Origin: CANMXU01 sp052030545
GTDB taxonomy: Bacteria > Pseudomonadota > Gammaproteobacteria > Enterobacterales > Alteromonadaceae
DNA: 64,000 bases
NCBI RefSeq assembly: GCF_052030545.1
Contig: NZ_JBPDIH010000011.1
Span: forward strand, 72,672 to 136,671
Direction of reading: 5' to 3'
The notes beneath the pieces are model-generated. The model saw only the letters and a list, made by a program, of their open reading frames with translations, was not told where the DNA came from and did not search any database. Shown here one piece after another: positions 8,728 through 17,831 of the stretch. Every line of letters begins with the position of its first letter. Within the stretch, counting starts at the first letter, position 1. Made by a program: the position numbers and the translations under genes.

Positions 8728-9771
8728 TTAAAAAATATCGGTAATGGCAATGCCAATACCTAAACGTTGCTGGGAATGGTTGTAGTCAATTAAGCTCTCA
8801 CCATAACCTTGGGTATATTGAACATAGCCTTTCATACGACCTGACAGTGGAAAAGTAAAACCAAGCTCTAAACCGCCATTGTGGGTACTAAAATTTTCAC
8901 GTGTGGTAAACGAAAACTCATATTCGTCCCAATGATAAGCCATGATCAATTCAAAATGGCCCATATAATCAAGTATATCAGGATTATCATCACCCGACTC
9001 TTCTGGCGTTGTTTTTACGTCACCTTCAGGAATGCGCCACCAGGGTCGAAACGATAAAATAAAATTACGCTTGGTAAAAAAGTAATTGGCGTAAACACGA
9101 TTCCAACTACGTGATAAAAGTTGAGAGCGGCCATTTGACTGGTGCTCAAGCCCAAACATTATACCGGAATCACCACCAAGTGGATGATATGGCAGCGGCA
9201 TAAAATAAAAGATTTCGGGTTGATAATTGGTTTCACGAAATGGGCGTGATAGCTCTTGATTATAAACCTGCCACCAAGACTGCAAAGTGAAACCAAAGGC
9301 CAGTTGGTCTCCGGCTACTAGCATATTTTCATAAAGCGGAACTTTAATGCTGAGCTGAAATTTAGCTTCTAATTCTTGCAGTTGATCGCCCCACTCGCTT
9401 ACCTCGCTATAAGCTTGATGGTGCATATCACTGGTATAAGTCGCTGGCAAAATATAATTCATTTTATGTGGCGTGATCACATAAGGGTTGAACGACACTT
9501 GGCGCTCGGCTTCAAGGCGGCTATGAATAAAAGGAATTTCCGGCACTTGCTCTTTTTCAGCTATTGGCGTTTTATTGGCACTAACTTCAATGCTTTTAGT
9601 TTGACAACCCGCTTTTAATTCACCAACAGTTACCTGATCGGCTGCATTTTCTAATGCCGCTAACAAGCACGCTTTTTCATCATCAGACGCTGCCCAAGTT
9701 GACCATGAGAAGGTTAAACAGGTCAGTAGCACAGCACCATTTTTTTTATAATTTAAGATTGCTATTGTCAA
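8728..9771 (-). CDS. pldA: Outer-membrane phospholipase A (PldA family)
   Basis: Outer-membrane beta-barrel enzyme that hydrolyses phospholipids displaced into the outer leaflet. The 347-aa precursor has a signal peptide (residues 1-28, ending TWA-AS), a 60-residue periplasmic extension, and the barrel. The catalytic segment HQSNGR...SRSWNR places His210, Ser212 and Asn224 with the spacing of the E. coli triad His142, Ser144 and Asn156. The last residue is Phe, as expected for Bam-inserted proteins. It is longer than the E. coli enzyme because of the N-terminal extension, which contains two cysteines (CLLAAL, GCQTKS). Confidence 0.93.
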   Translation of the reverse strand: MTIAILNYKKNGAVLLTCLTFSWSTWAASDDEKACLLAALENAADQVTVGELKAGCQTKSIEVSANKTPIAEKEQVPEIPFIHSRLEAERQVSFNPYVITPHKMNYILPATYTSDMHHQAYSEVSEWGDQLQELEAKFQLSIKVPLYENMLVAGDQLAFGFTLQSWWQVYNQELSRPFRETNYQPEIFYFMPLPYHPLGGDSGIMFGLEHQSNGRSQLLSRSWNRVYANYFFTKRNFILSFRPWWRIPEGDVKTTPEESGDDNPDILDYMGHFELIMAYHWDEYEFSFTTRENFSTHNGGLELGFTFPLSGRMKGYVQYTQGYGESLIDYNHSQQRLGIGIAITDIF

Positions 9772-9971
9772 AATAAACTAGGCTATTTGAAAGTGAAGTT
9801 GCCGCTATTTTAGTCAAAATTGGCGAAAGTGTCATTAGACGCTGATAAGTAATTAAAGATAAGCCGTTACTAAGGTTATGGCTGATACGTTATAAAGTTT
9901 CACGTTTGCTATTGCTTGCCTAACCGACATCTCGTAAATTAGGCGTTAATGAAAATAATAGTAGCGTTTGA

Positions 9972-10622
9972 ATGAACAACTCCTTTAACAGCGTCGATTT
10001 ATGTACGGTCACTTTACTTGGTAACTTAGTTGCTAAACCAGAAATTCGATACCAAGCCAACCCTGTGGTTGCTATTGCCGAGTTAACGTTAGCAACGCAC
10101 AGCCGTTGGTATGACAAAAGCAGTCAAAAATTTAAAGAATGGACTAGCTTCCATACGATTAAAGTCATTGGCGATGCCGTTGAACAAGCGCTAATTCATG
10201 CCGACAAAGGCGATGTACTGCTGATTCAAGGTTATTTACTTAACAGTAAAAAATCAGACCGAGAAATTATCCACGCAACCTTTGCGCAAAGTTATAACAA
10301 AGGCTACGCGCAATCATTAAACCAAGTGCAGTGCTGTGGCCGTATTGTTTCAGCGGTGAAATTAGTCACCACTGAGAAAAACATCGAGTTGGCCGAATTT
10401 TTCATTGAGATCAACCATCAAGTTTATTCGCCAATTACCCAAAAGTTACGTAGTTTTTTAATCAAAAGACCGGTGCATTTATGGGGAAAACAAGCCAGTT
10501 ACATTAAAAATAATGCGCAAGAAAACGACAGTGTTGTTGTTGATGGCAAACTAAACTATCTAAAAGATGCCAACAAATCTCAATTTATTGAAGCAAAACA
10601 AGTCGATTTGTTGAAAAAGTAG
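9972..10622 (+). CDS. Protein with two SSB-like OB folds
   Basis: The 216-aa protein carries an N-terminal OB fold typical of single-stranded DNA-binding proteins (residues 8-95: VTLLGNLVAKPEIRY, IAELTLATHSRWYD, GDVLLIQGYL). A second, weaker copy follows (around 110-212: CCGRIVSAVKLV, LAEFFIEINHQVY, DSVVVDGKLNYL). It lacks the acidic DDDIPF-like tail with which housekeeping SSB recruits partners and ends in DLLKK, so it is unlikely to be the cell's main SSB. It is probably a single-strand nucleic-acid binder or a PriB-like accessory. It is divergent from pldA and stands alone. Confidence 0.75.
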   Translation: MNNSFNSVDLCTVTLLGNLVAKPEIRYQANPVVAIAELTLATHSRWYDKSSQKFKEWTSFHTIKVIGDAVEQALIHADKGDVLLIQGYLLNSKKSDREIIHATFAQSYNKGYAQSLNQVQCCGRIVSAVKLVTTEKNIELAEFFIEINHQVYSPITQKLRSFLIKRPVHLWGKQASYIKNNAQENDSVVVDGKLNYLKDANKSQFIEAKQVDLLKK

Positions 10623-10730
10623 CTAAAAATAAGCTACAGTTTGCTCAATCGTATTTAGCCAACCAACAATCTCCCATTGCGGCTTGTCTATCAAACGGAT
10701 CAAGAGCACCCAAGGACATAAGTTTATAAA

Positions 10731-12833
10731 ATGAGTACTACCAGCCCAGTCACTGTAAAGAACCTGTTAAAGCGCATTAGCTCTATTTTTTCAGCTTATC
10801 TTTTACTAAGTACTCAGTTACTGGTGACTCAAGTCTATGCACAGCCTTTTCAGGTAAACGAAGTTGCCACGCTAAAATCATTTAACAGCCAGGCTCAATG
10901 GTTAACGCCCATTGCCGTGCCTAGTTACAGTGAAAAAGTATTGCTGGGTAATTCTCATGGCCAGTTAAGCTTTTTTTCCAGCGCTTATCCTGAAGCCAAT
11001 GTCATTTTAGAAATGAACAAGCTTGCCAATAACAGCAAGTTTATAAAACTTACCGCGATGGCAATGCACCCAAGCTTCGCTTTACGCGAACAAAATGGCA
11101 CTGCCGTAATTTATACCGCACATATTGAGCACTATAATGCGGCGCTAAAAGCCATACGCTTAACGGCTAATGAAGAAAAACATGCCTTTGATCTTGTGGT
11201 ATTGCAATGGCAACTAAACCCAGCGAATAAAGAAAGTATTGATATTAATAGCAAACGTGAAGTGTTGCGCCTAAATGTACCTTCAGAGCAAATAACGATT
11301 AACCAGTTAGGTTTTAATCCTTATGTTCAGTCGTGGGACGACAACTACGGCTTATTGCATATTGCCATTACCAGTGAAGATGCTGCTCAGCAAGCACCGT
11401 TATATTCGGGCGCAATTTTGCGCATCAACCCGGAAAAATTTGGCCTTAAAAGCTACACCATTCCTGCGTCAAACCCATTTAATAGCAATGCCACGATTAA
11501 CAATGAAATTATTACCTTAGGTTTGAATAAACTAAACAAGTTTTTATGGCAAAAGCGCAACACCAATCAGTTTATTATTCATCATAATCAAGCAGGGCTT
11601 GATCAGCTTTCATTGGTCAATATCGGTGATAATTTTTTAACCAAAACCAATAGCAACACTCACGTATTGTGGCAAGCGAGCGAGCAACAACAGCTTGGCT
11701 TACCTATATTATATTCAGGCAGAGCAATACCTGAATTACGTGATCAGCTGCTGTTTTTAGTGCGCGAAAATACTAATTTAGCGTGGCAGTTGTCTTCAAT
11801 ACCGTTAACGCAATTGCAGCAAAACCAGCAAGCAGGCAACCTAGTTGCAGATGTGCCATTGGCGCATTTAACATCTTCGTCAAAGGTCGCGCTTTTTTTG
11901 AACGGTGAAGACCGACTGGCGATTCACGATCAAGACAATCACAACATTATTGAATTGTCGTCGACACAAAGTAAGCAAGCCGGTTCTGTTCAAACACGCA
12001 ATGAAAAACAAAATGAAAGCGCCAATAGTAATGCTAACAACATGCTTATTTTACTATTGCTGGTACTTGCAGGTGTAGGCGTATATTGGTTCAAATTTCG
12101 TCCTAATAACAAAAAAGATCATGGGCATTTATATAAGACCTTTGCACGTTTTGAATTAGACAATGAACAACAAACGCTAGCTTTTTATGATCGCCATAGT
12201 GATACCGTAAAAACCACTTTAGCTGTTAACGATATTAGCGCCAGTGAAGTACTGTTAAACGAAAGCAGCATTAATTTAATCAATGCTGATGCTGAAAATG
12301 GTTTTAACGAAACCATAGAAACAGAGATACGCAATGCTTTTGCTAAAGAGTATCGCGATAAAATGATTGACGGAAAAATTCGTCATTTTGATATCAGTAT
12401 TACCGATGTGAATAATAAAACATTTTCGATTTGCCTCTATTACCGTAAAGGCAACCAACGCCTAACAAAAATAAAATATGAAAAAGCACTCGAGCAGTGC
12501 ATTGATTGGTGCTGGTTTATTGCAGAGCATCTAAACACTGAAAATACCGCAAAACGCATTGTGGCAAAAGCAACGGTGAAAAAAGTACAGAAAAAAGTAA
12601 CCACTAAAGCCACGTCAAAGCCGGCTCCAAAACCTGCACCAATCAAAAAAAATGTCGGGGCACCTACAAACACTGACAAAAATAGTCAGCAAATACACAG
12701 TAATTCAGGTACCGATACTGCTATTGTCGACGCATTAGATAAGCTGGTAAATCTCAAACAACAAGGCTTTATCAACGAGCGTGAATTTGAGTTAGCAAAA
12801 GCAAAATTACTGCAAGATTTAGTAGAAAATTAA
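10731..12833 (+). CDS. Exported sugar-dehydrogenase-like beta-propeller with membrane anchor and SHOCT tail
   Basis: A 700-aa protein of unknown function. A signal-like N-terminus (LLKRISSIFSAYLLLSTQ) leads into a periplasmic propeller-like domain (about 45-410). Its phrases AMAMHPSFA, YGLLHIAIT, GAILRINPEKFG and YTIPASNPF match the blades of PQQ-dependent soluble sugar dehydrogenases. A membrane helix follows at about 436-456, then a cytoplasmic domain (HLYKTFARFELDNEQQTLAF), a Lys/Pro/Ala-rich linker and a C-terminal SHOCT motif (LDKLVNLKQQGFINEREFE). PQQ-dependent activity is not shown, because the ligand-binding residues could not be checked. A GTG-started gene follows 13 bp later, so both are probably one operon. 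Confidence 0.72.
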   Translation: MSTTSPVTVKNLLKRISSIFSAYLLLSTQLLVTQVYAQPFQVNEVATLKSFNSQAQWLTPIAVPSYSEKVLLGNSHGQLSFFSSAYPEANVILEMNKLANNSKFIKLTAMAMHPSFALREQNGTAVIYTAHIEHYNAALKAIRLTANEEKHAFDLVVLQWQLNPANKESIDINSKREVLRLNVPSEQITINQLGFNPYVQSWDDNYGLLHIAITSEDAAQQAPLYSGAILRINPEKFGLKSYTIPASNPFNSNATINNEIITLGLNKLNKFLWQKRNTNQFIIHHNQAGLDQLSLVNIGDNFLTKTNSNTHVLWQASEQQQLGLPILYSGRAIPELRDQLLFLVRENTNLAWQLSSIPLTQLQQNQQAGNLVADVPLAHLTSSSKVALFLNGEDRLAIHDQDNHNIIELSSTQSKQAGSVQTRNEKQNESANSNANNMLILLLLVLAGVGVYWFKFRPNNKKDHGHLYKTFARFELDNEQQTLAFYDRHSDTVKTTLAVNDISASEVLLNESSINLINADAENGFNETIETEIRNAFAKEYRDKMIDGKIRHFDISITDVNNKTFSICLYYRKGNQRLTKIKYEKALEQCIDWCWFIAEHLNTENTAKRIVAKATVKKVQKKVTTKATSKPAPKPAPIKKNVGAPTNTDKNSQQIHSNSGTDTAIVDALDKLVNLKQQGFINEREFELAKAKLLQDLVEN

Positions 12834-12846
12834 TCTTTTACCCATA

Positions 12847-13509
12847 GTGAAAATTTCAACAACAAAAAAATTAGCGCTGATCACAACCCTATTTGGCATC
12901 TTGATCGGATTAAGCTTATGGTTAAGTTACAACTCCCTTAACCACTCTAGTTTTTATCAAGACGCCTTAGCATTACTGCCTTCAGGTGGCTTAGGCATCG
13001 CGACGCTTTTTATTATATTAGCGTTTGCAACCAGCGTCGGCTTACCACGACAGGTGGCCGCTTTTGCTTGCGGTTTTGTGCTTGAAATTACTACAGGTGC
13101 CTTACTAGCAACAGCAGCGGCATTAAGTGGTTGCTTACTTACGCTATTAACCTCGCGCGCATTGTTAACCGGCATTGTCACTAAAAAGTACCCTAAAGCA
13201 CTAACGTCTTTGGCACAGTTTTTTAGTCACGACACCTTTACCAAAACCTTAATTATTCGCTTCTTACCAGCAGGAAGTAACTTACTGACAAATATTTTAG
13301 CCGGTGTTGCTAAAGTGCCGTTAACACCCTATTTATTGGGCTCTGGCATCGGATTTTTACCACAAATGTTTATTTTTTCTATGATGGGCAATGGCGTAAA
13401 ACTCGCAGACAAGCAGCAACTCTTGATCAGCATTTCGCTATTTTTAGTTGCGGCGATATTAAGTGCTTATTTATATAAGCGCACACCTAACAAACCACAA
13501 CTAACTTAG
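12847..13509 (+). CDS. TVP38/TMEM64 (VTT domain) inner-membrane protein
   Basis: A 220-aa polytopic membrane protein of the VTT/DedA-like family, some members of which scramble or transport lipids. Five to six hydrophobic helices are visible. The conserved core includes FATSVGLPRQVAAFACGFV and the family motif RFLPAGSNLLTNILAGVAKVP, with GSGIGFLPQMFIF after it. Translation appears to start at a GTG at 12847, just downstream of the propeller-protein gene. The substrate cannot be deduced. Confidence 0.85.
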   Translation: MKISTTKKLALITTLFGILIGLSLWLSYNSLNHSSFYQDALALLPSGGLGIATLFIILAFATSVGLPRQVAAFACGFVLEITTGALLATAAALSGCLLTLLTSRALLTGIVTKKYPKALTSLAQFFSHDTFTKTLIIRFLPAGSNLLTNILAGVAKVPLTPYLLGSGIGFLPQMFIFSMMGNGVKLADKQQLLISISLFLVAAILSAYLYKRTPNKPQLT

Positions 13510-13627
13510 CCCAATCACCCTATCGTTCTCCATTGCCCCTCTAAAATTGCGGTTAAATAGCTAAAATTTTTAACGCATGTTAATGTACCAAAATTATCAT
13601 TTACCCATTAATTAAGTACATATCGTT

Positions 13628-14506
13628 ATGATAAATCAGACTTGGCTACATACATTTTGCACACTTACTGAAGTTGGGCACTTTACTCAAACAGCAGATA
13701 AACTCTTTATGACCCAGTCTGGCGTTAGTCAACACGTTAAAAAGCTTGAACAACATTTAGCAACTGAACTACTGATCAGAGAAGGCAAGTCTTTCACCTT
13801 AACCCATGCAGGAAAGCAGCTGTATCAGCAAGGCAAAGTATTATTGCAATCAATGCAAGCGCTAGAGCAGTCGATTAAAAATGACGACCAGTTTTGTGGC
13901 GAAATACGAATTAAATCTCCCGGCAGTATTGGCCTAAAGCTTTATCCCTATTTACTCGACATTCAAGCCAAGCATCCAAAACTCACCATGCATTACACTA
14001 TTGCGCCCAATGCCGATATTGAAAATTCGCTGTTAAGCCATGACTGTGATTTAGGGCTAATGACTGAACAGTCACGACAAGAAAAAATTACCCGTCATCA
14101 AATCGCTAATGAAGCTTTGGTATTAGTTACCGCCGCTAATGTTGAACATGTCTCTTGGCCAGTACTCAATGAGCTTGGCTTTATTGGTCACCCCGACGGG
14201 GCGCACCATGCGCAATTATTATTAAGTAAAAACTACCCAGAGTTTGAACATATTAGCCAAATTACCAAGCACGGTTTTTCAAATCAAATCGGTGCTATTT
14301 TAGAACCAGTTAGTCGAGGTTTAGGTTTTACCGTGCTGCCTGCACACGCCGCAAATGCTTTCTCGTCACAACAAAAAATTAATATTCATTCACTAACACA
14401 TTCAATTTCAGAACCCGTTTACCTCTGTAAAAACCGCAATGGCCAAGCGAGCCAGCGGGTAAAATATATTGAAAGGTCGATTAAAGCATTTCTAAATAGT
14501 GTTTAG
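13628..14506 (+). CDS. LysR-family transcriptional regulator
   Basis: A 292-aa LysR-type regulator. The N-terminal helix-turn-helix is clear (LHTFCTLTEVGHFTQTADKL, TQSGVSQHVKKLEQHL), and a two-lobed effector-binding domain follows from about residue 90 (GEIRIKSPGSIGLKLYPYLL). No divergently transcribed target flanks it: upstream is the VTT-protein gene on the same strand and downstream is the PDT-like fusion gene. Its target cannot be assigned from position. Confidence 0.88.
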   Translation: MINQTWLHTFCTLTEVGHFTQTADKLFMTQSGVSQHVKKLEQHLATELLIREGKSFTLTHAGKQLYQQGKVLLQSMQALEQSIKNDDQFCGEIRIKSPGSIGLKLYPYLLDIQAKHPKLTMHYTIAPNADIENSLLSHDCDLGLMTEQSRQEKITRHQIANEALVLVTAANVEHVSWPVLNELGFIGHPDGAHHAQLLLSKNYPEFEHISQITKHGFSNQIGAILEPVSRGLGFTVLPAHAANAFSSQQKINIHSLTHSISEPVYLCKNRNGQASQRVKYIERSIKAFLNSV

Positions 14507-14595
14507 AACGCTGAACTAACCCACTAAAAAATAGTTGCTTGCATCAACAACATAACGCAGACTAGTTGTACTTTTTACTGGAGAAAAATCATTCG

Positions 14596-15843
14596 ATGAA
14601 AGTAGGTTTTCAAGGACTAACAAATAGTTATAGTGAATTAGCCGCCAGTCGGTTATTAGAACAATATGGTATTGATGATTACCAGTTGTGCCCTTTAATT
14701 TCATCAGAAGACGTAGCTCGCCATCTCACAAGCGGTGACATTAATTTAGGGGTAGTCGCCATACAAAATACTATCGGCGGTATTGTTAAAGAAACATACG
14801 AAGCATTTTTCTCTGAAGATTGGGACGTAAAGCATCGATATATTTTAAAAATAGAGCATTGCTTATTTGTTAAAAATAATAGTATCAACCTTGAACAAAT
14901 CTCAACCGTCGCCTCGCATATTCAAGCATTAAAGCAGTGTAAAAATTATATCCGTGAACACATAGGTAACATTGAACTAAAAGAAATGGCTGACACGGCA
15001 CTTTCAGCTGAGGCATTAGCTAATGGAAAGTTAAGCGAAAATACTGCCATAATTTGCTCAAAAGCGGCTGGGTTAGCATTAGGTTTACATCTAGTGGGTC
15101 AAAGCGTACAAGACAGGGAAGATAATTCAACAGAATTTATTTTAGTAGAACGTAAGCAGGTAAAATCATCAAAGTTTGCAGACATAACGAAAAAATTGCG
15201 TATCTGGTTATTTAACGACAGTTTCTTTTCTAATGTTGTTAAAGTCGCAGTATCAGCCATTGTATTGGCAACATTTCAAATTCAGATGTTAAATAATTTA
15301 TTTTTGCCCAAAAGTTTTGAAATGACTGCGGAACAAGCCTTATTATTTTCCGCAGGTTTATCTATCGGATTGATCTCTTTTCTCAATAAACTTAGAGCTA
15401 GACAGTCTCTAAATCTTATTGCTGGCCATTGGGTTTATCTCGATGTAGTAAATAAAGCGAATGCAAGCACAGATATCGACTATGCACTACCGCGTGCTGT
15501 TAAAATAGATATTCTCGAAGATAACAAATTGCGAATTCGAGGTTGGATTTGTAATAAAGTTAAAGCGCCTGAACGTTATTTCGAAGCCAAAGAAATTCTT
15601 CATAGTGATTTTTATAAAAATACCGGCTCATTAGTTTATAAATACTCTAATTTTATTGGTGGCAAAGATTGGAACTTTAATGGCATAGTCGAATTAGAAT
15701 GGAATAGATCTAACCCAGAAATGCCAATTAGTAATTTATTTGGTCGTTATTGCGGCTTTTTAACAAATACTACAGGATCGGTAAACTTCAAACGTATTTC
15801 ACCTGAGAAATTCAAAGAAATATGCCCGATCACCGAAGACTAA
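14596..15843 (+). CDS. Prephenate-dehydratase-like domain fused to two membrane helices and a beta-rich domain
   Basis: A 415-aa protein with an unusual build. Residues 1-186 follow the prephenate dehydratase fold from end to end (MKVGFQG, SHIQALKQC, DTALSAEAL, IICSKAAGLALGL). Key catalytic features are altered: the TRF motif reads T179-E180-F181 and the usual ENS motif reads QNT (57-59). No ACT domain follows. Two membrane helices lie at about 212-236 and 247-264. The rest (about 273-405) is predicted beta-rich and opens with a lipocalin-like G-x-W (277-279). That tail recalls the 2TM-beta effector Cap15 of CBASS defence. I infer a ligand-sensing, membrane-acting protein rather than an enzyme of phenylalanine synthesis. 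The start is set by the ATG directly before the PDT homology, with GGAG upstream. Confidence 0.75.
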   Translation: MKVGFQGLTNSYSELAASRLLEQYGIDDYQLCPLISSEDVARHLTSGDINLGVVAIQNTIGGIVKETYEAFFSEDWDVKHRYILKIEHCLFVKNNSINLEQISTVASHIQALKQCKNYIREHIGNIELKEMADTALSAEALANGKLSENTAIICSKAAGLALGLHLVGQSVQDREDNSTEFILVERKQVKSSKFADITKKLRIWLFNDSFFSNVVKVAVSAIVLATFQIQMLNNLFLPKSFEMTAEQALLFSAGLSIGLISFLNKLRARQSLNLIAGHWVYLDVVNKANASTDIDYALPRAVKIDILEDNKLRIRGWICNKVKAPERYFEAKEILHSDFYKNTGSLVYKYSNFIGGKDWNFNGIVELEWNRSNPEMPISNLFGRYCGFLTNTTGSVNFKRISPEKFKEICPITED

Positions 15844-16080
15844 TGTGATCAAAGCAAGTTAATCAATACAGCCCCGTTAGTGCATTATTATTCACTTACC
15901 TTTTTCTGCACCACTATAGTGCAAAAAAACCGTGCCAATGCCACCTTTACTGATGATCATCACCCACAGGGAAATCTCAACAATTGCCGTAAATTTCAGC
16001 AATAGTTAGCCCTGCATGAAGTTTTTAATAAAAAAATAAACATGGCATAAGATTTGATACCTTATTAACAAAGGATTCAT

Positions 16081-16974
16081 TTGAGGTATATTATTTTGCT
16101 AGCCAGTTTTATTGAAGAACACCAGTTACCAAGCGATTTTACCACAACAGTGAAAGCGCATTATTTACCCGTCGCCGAACAAATTTATGGCAAATTTAAG
16201 CAAGGACAGTCGCCATTATTTGTTGGTATTAATGGCTGCCAAGGCAGTGGAAAGTCAACCTTTACTGATTTTCTCGCGCAACACCTCAGCAGCCAATATC
16301 AACTTAACATTGTGGTGATGTCGTTAGATGACTTTTATTTACCATCACAGCAACGCAAAGCACTGGCTGAATCAGTACATCCGCTATTAGCAACACGTGG
16401 CGTACCCGGTACTCATGATGTTAGCGCACTGAGTGAAACCATTGCTAAACTCAAGAATCAAGAAACCGGCTTTACCATTCCCAAATTTAACAAAGCAACA
16501 GATGAGCCTTTTGAACAAGAAAAATGGCAACAAATTACCAAGCCAATCGATATTATTTTATTAGAGGGTTGGTGCTGGGGCGTGAATGCGCAAACCGACG
16601 AACAACTGCAAACGCCAATGAATGAGCTGGAAATGCAACACGACAGCAATGGTCAGTGGCGCAGTTATGTAAATGAGCAACTTAAAGCGTTCTACCAACC
16701 CTTATATCAAGCAATGGATTATTGGATTGCCTTGCAAGCGCCGTCATTTGACTGTGTTTATAAGTGGCGTTTAGAACAAGAAGAAAAGCTGCAAGCAAGA
16801 AACCCAGATCTTGAAAATTCAAAAATCATGACGCCAGCGCAAATATTGAATTTCACCCAATATTTTCAGCGCTTAAGTGTGCAAGCCAGTAACAGTGTTT
16901 CCCAGTCGGCCGATACAATTTTTTATTTAGATTACGACAGAAAGATTGCCAAAATGACCACCAAGGAAGCTTAG
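16081..16974 (+). CDS. D-glycerate kinase (GLYK/YggC-like P-loop kinase)
   Basis: Predicted to phosphorylate D-glycerate, feeding it back to 3-phosphoglycerate. The 297-aa protein has a Walker A motif (GINGCQGSGKST, about residues 49-60), the uridine-kinase-type segment VVMSLDDFYLP, the RGVPGTHD loop and the acidic LLEGWCWG motif. These are diagnostic for the plant-type glycerate 3-kinase group. The start is a TTG at 16081 with AAAGGA 7 bp upstream; no ATG fits. It overlaps nothing and runs directly (0 bp) into the phosphatase gene. The operon context strongly supports glycerate as substrate. Confidence 0.86.
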   Translation: MRYIILLASFIEEHQLPSDFTTTVKAHYLPVAEQIYGKFKQGQSPLFVGINGCQGSGKSTFTDFLAQHLSSQYQLNIVVMSLDDFYLPSQQRKALAESVHPLLATRGVPGTHDVSALSETIAKLKNQETGFTIPKFNKATDEPFEQEKWQQITKPIDIILLEGWCWGVNAQTDEQLQTPMNELEMQHDSNGQWRSYVNEQLKAFYQPLYQAMDYWIALQAPSFDCVYKWRLEQEEKLQARNPDLENSKIMTPAQILNFTQYFQRLSVQASNSVSQSADTIFYLDYDRKIAKMTTKEA

Positions 16975-17814
16975 ATGAGCACTGATAAATTTATAATTTT
17001 CAGTGATCTAGACGGCACTTTACTCGATCACTTCACCTACGAGTCGAGTGCCGCACAAGCGACATTAGCCAAGCTAAAGCTTGCCAATATACCGGTGATT
17101 TTAAACACCAGTAAAACCAAAGCCGAAGTCGAAGTTATTGCTAAGCAATTACAACTTAACTGCCCATTTATCGTTGAAAATGGCGCCGCGGTTTATATCC
17201 CAGAAGGCGCATTTGCTGTACAGCCAACTGATACAAACTTAGTTGATGGCTATTGGCGTAAAGAATTTGCTTTAGACAGAACGCATTGGTTAAACCTGCT
17301 CGATAAGCACTCTGCACCTTTTAGTGAGATGTTCACCAGCTTTTCTACCATGACAGTTGATGAAGTCTCTACACTAACCAACTTAAGCGCAGAAAATGCA
17401 ACCCTTGCCAAGCAGCGCCAATACGGCGAACCAATAAAATGGCTCGGCGATGAAAAAAGCAAAAAAGCGTTTATCAAGCTACTTGAACAACATGGCGCAA
17501 GCATAGTACATGGCGGACGTTTCATGCATTTATGTGGTCATAGCGACAAAGGACAAGCACTCACTTGGCTAGCTCAGCAATACCAACAAGCCAATACCAA
17601 GAGCACAATTTCCACAATCGCCTTAGGTGATGGTGAAAATGACAGCACCATGCTAGAAGCCGCCACAGTCGCAGTGCAAATACGCTCTCCTGTTCATCAA
17701 TTTCCTGAGCTTAATCGCCAAGAGCAGGTTATTCAAACTCAAGGCTTTGGACCCGTAGGCTGGGCGCAAGCACTCGAGCAACTCTTATCACAACAATTTA
17801 AATTAATCGCATAA
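16975..17814 (+). CDS. HAD-family glucosyl/mannosyl-3-phosphoglycerate phosphatase
   Basis: Removes the phosphate from glucosyl-3-phosphoglycerate to release glucosylglycerate. The 279-aa HAD type IIB protein has motif I FSDLDGTLLD (residues 9-18), motif II LNTSKT, and motif IV GDGENDSTML near residue 220. It belongs to the mannosyl-3-phosphoglycerate phosphatase group (YedP-like). The adjacent synthase gene points to the glucosyl form as the natural substrate, which is inference. It lies between the kinase and the synthase with 0 and 17 bp gaps. Confidence 0.88.
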   Translation: MSTDKFIIFSDLDGTLLDHFTYESSAAQATLAKLKLANIPVILNTSKTKAEVEVIAKQLQLNCPFIVENGAAVYIPEGAFAVQPTDTNLVDGYWRKEFALDRTHWLNLLDKHSAPFSEMFTSFSTMTVDEVSTLTNLSAENATLAKQRQYGEPIKWLGDEKSKKAFIKLLEQHGASIVHGGRFMHLCGHSDKGQALTWLAQQYQQANTKSTISTIALGDGENDSTMLEAATVAVQIRSPVHQFPELNRQEQVIQTQGFGPVGWAQALEQLLSQQFKLIA

Positions 17815-17831
17815 CTTTGAGGTAAATTATT

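Noticed and set aside
14596..15153. A functional pheA-type prephenate dehydratase
   Set aside because: The TRF motif is changed to TEF, the ACT domain is missing and the domain is joined to membrane helices.
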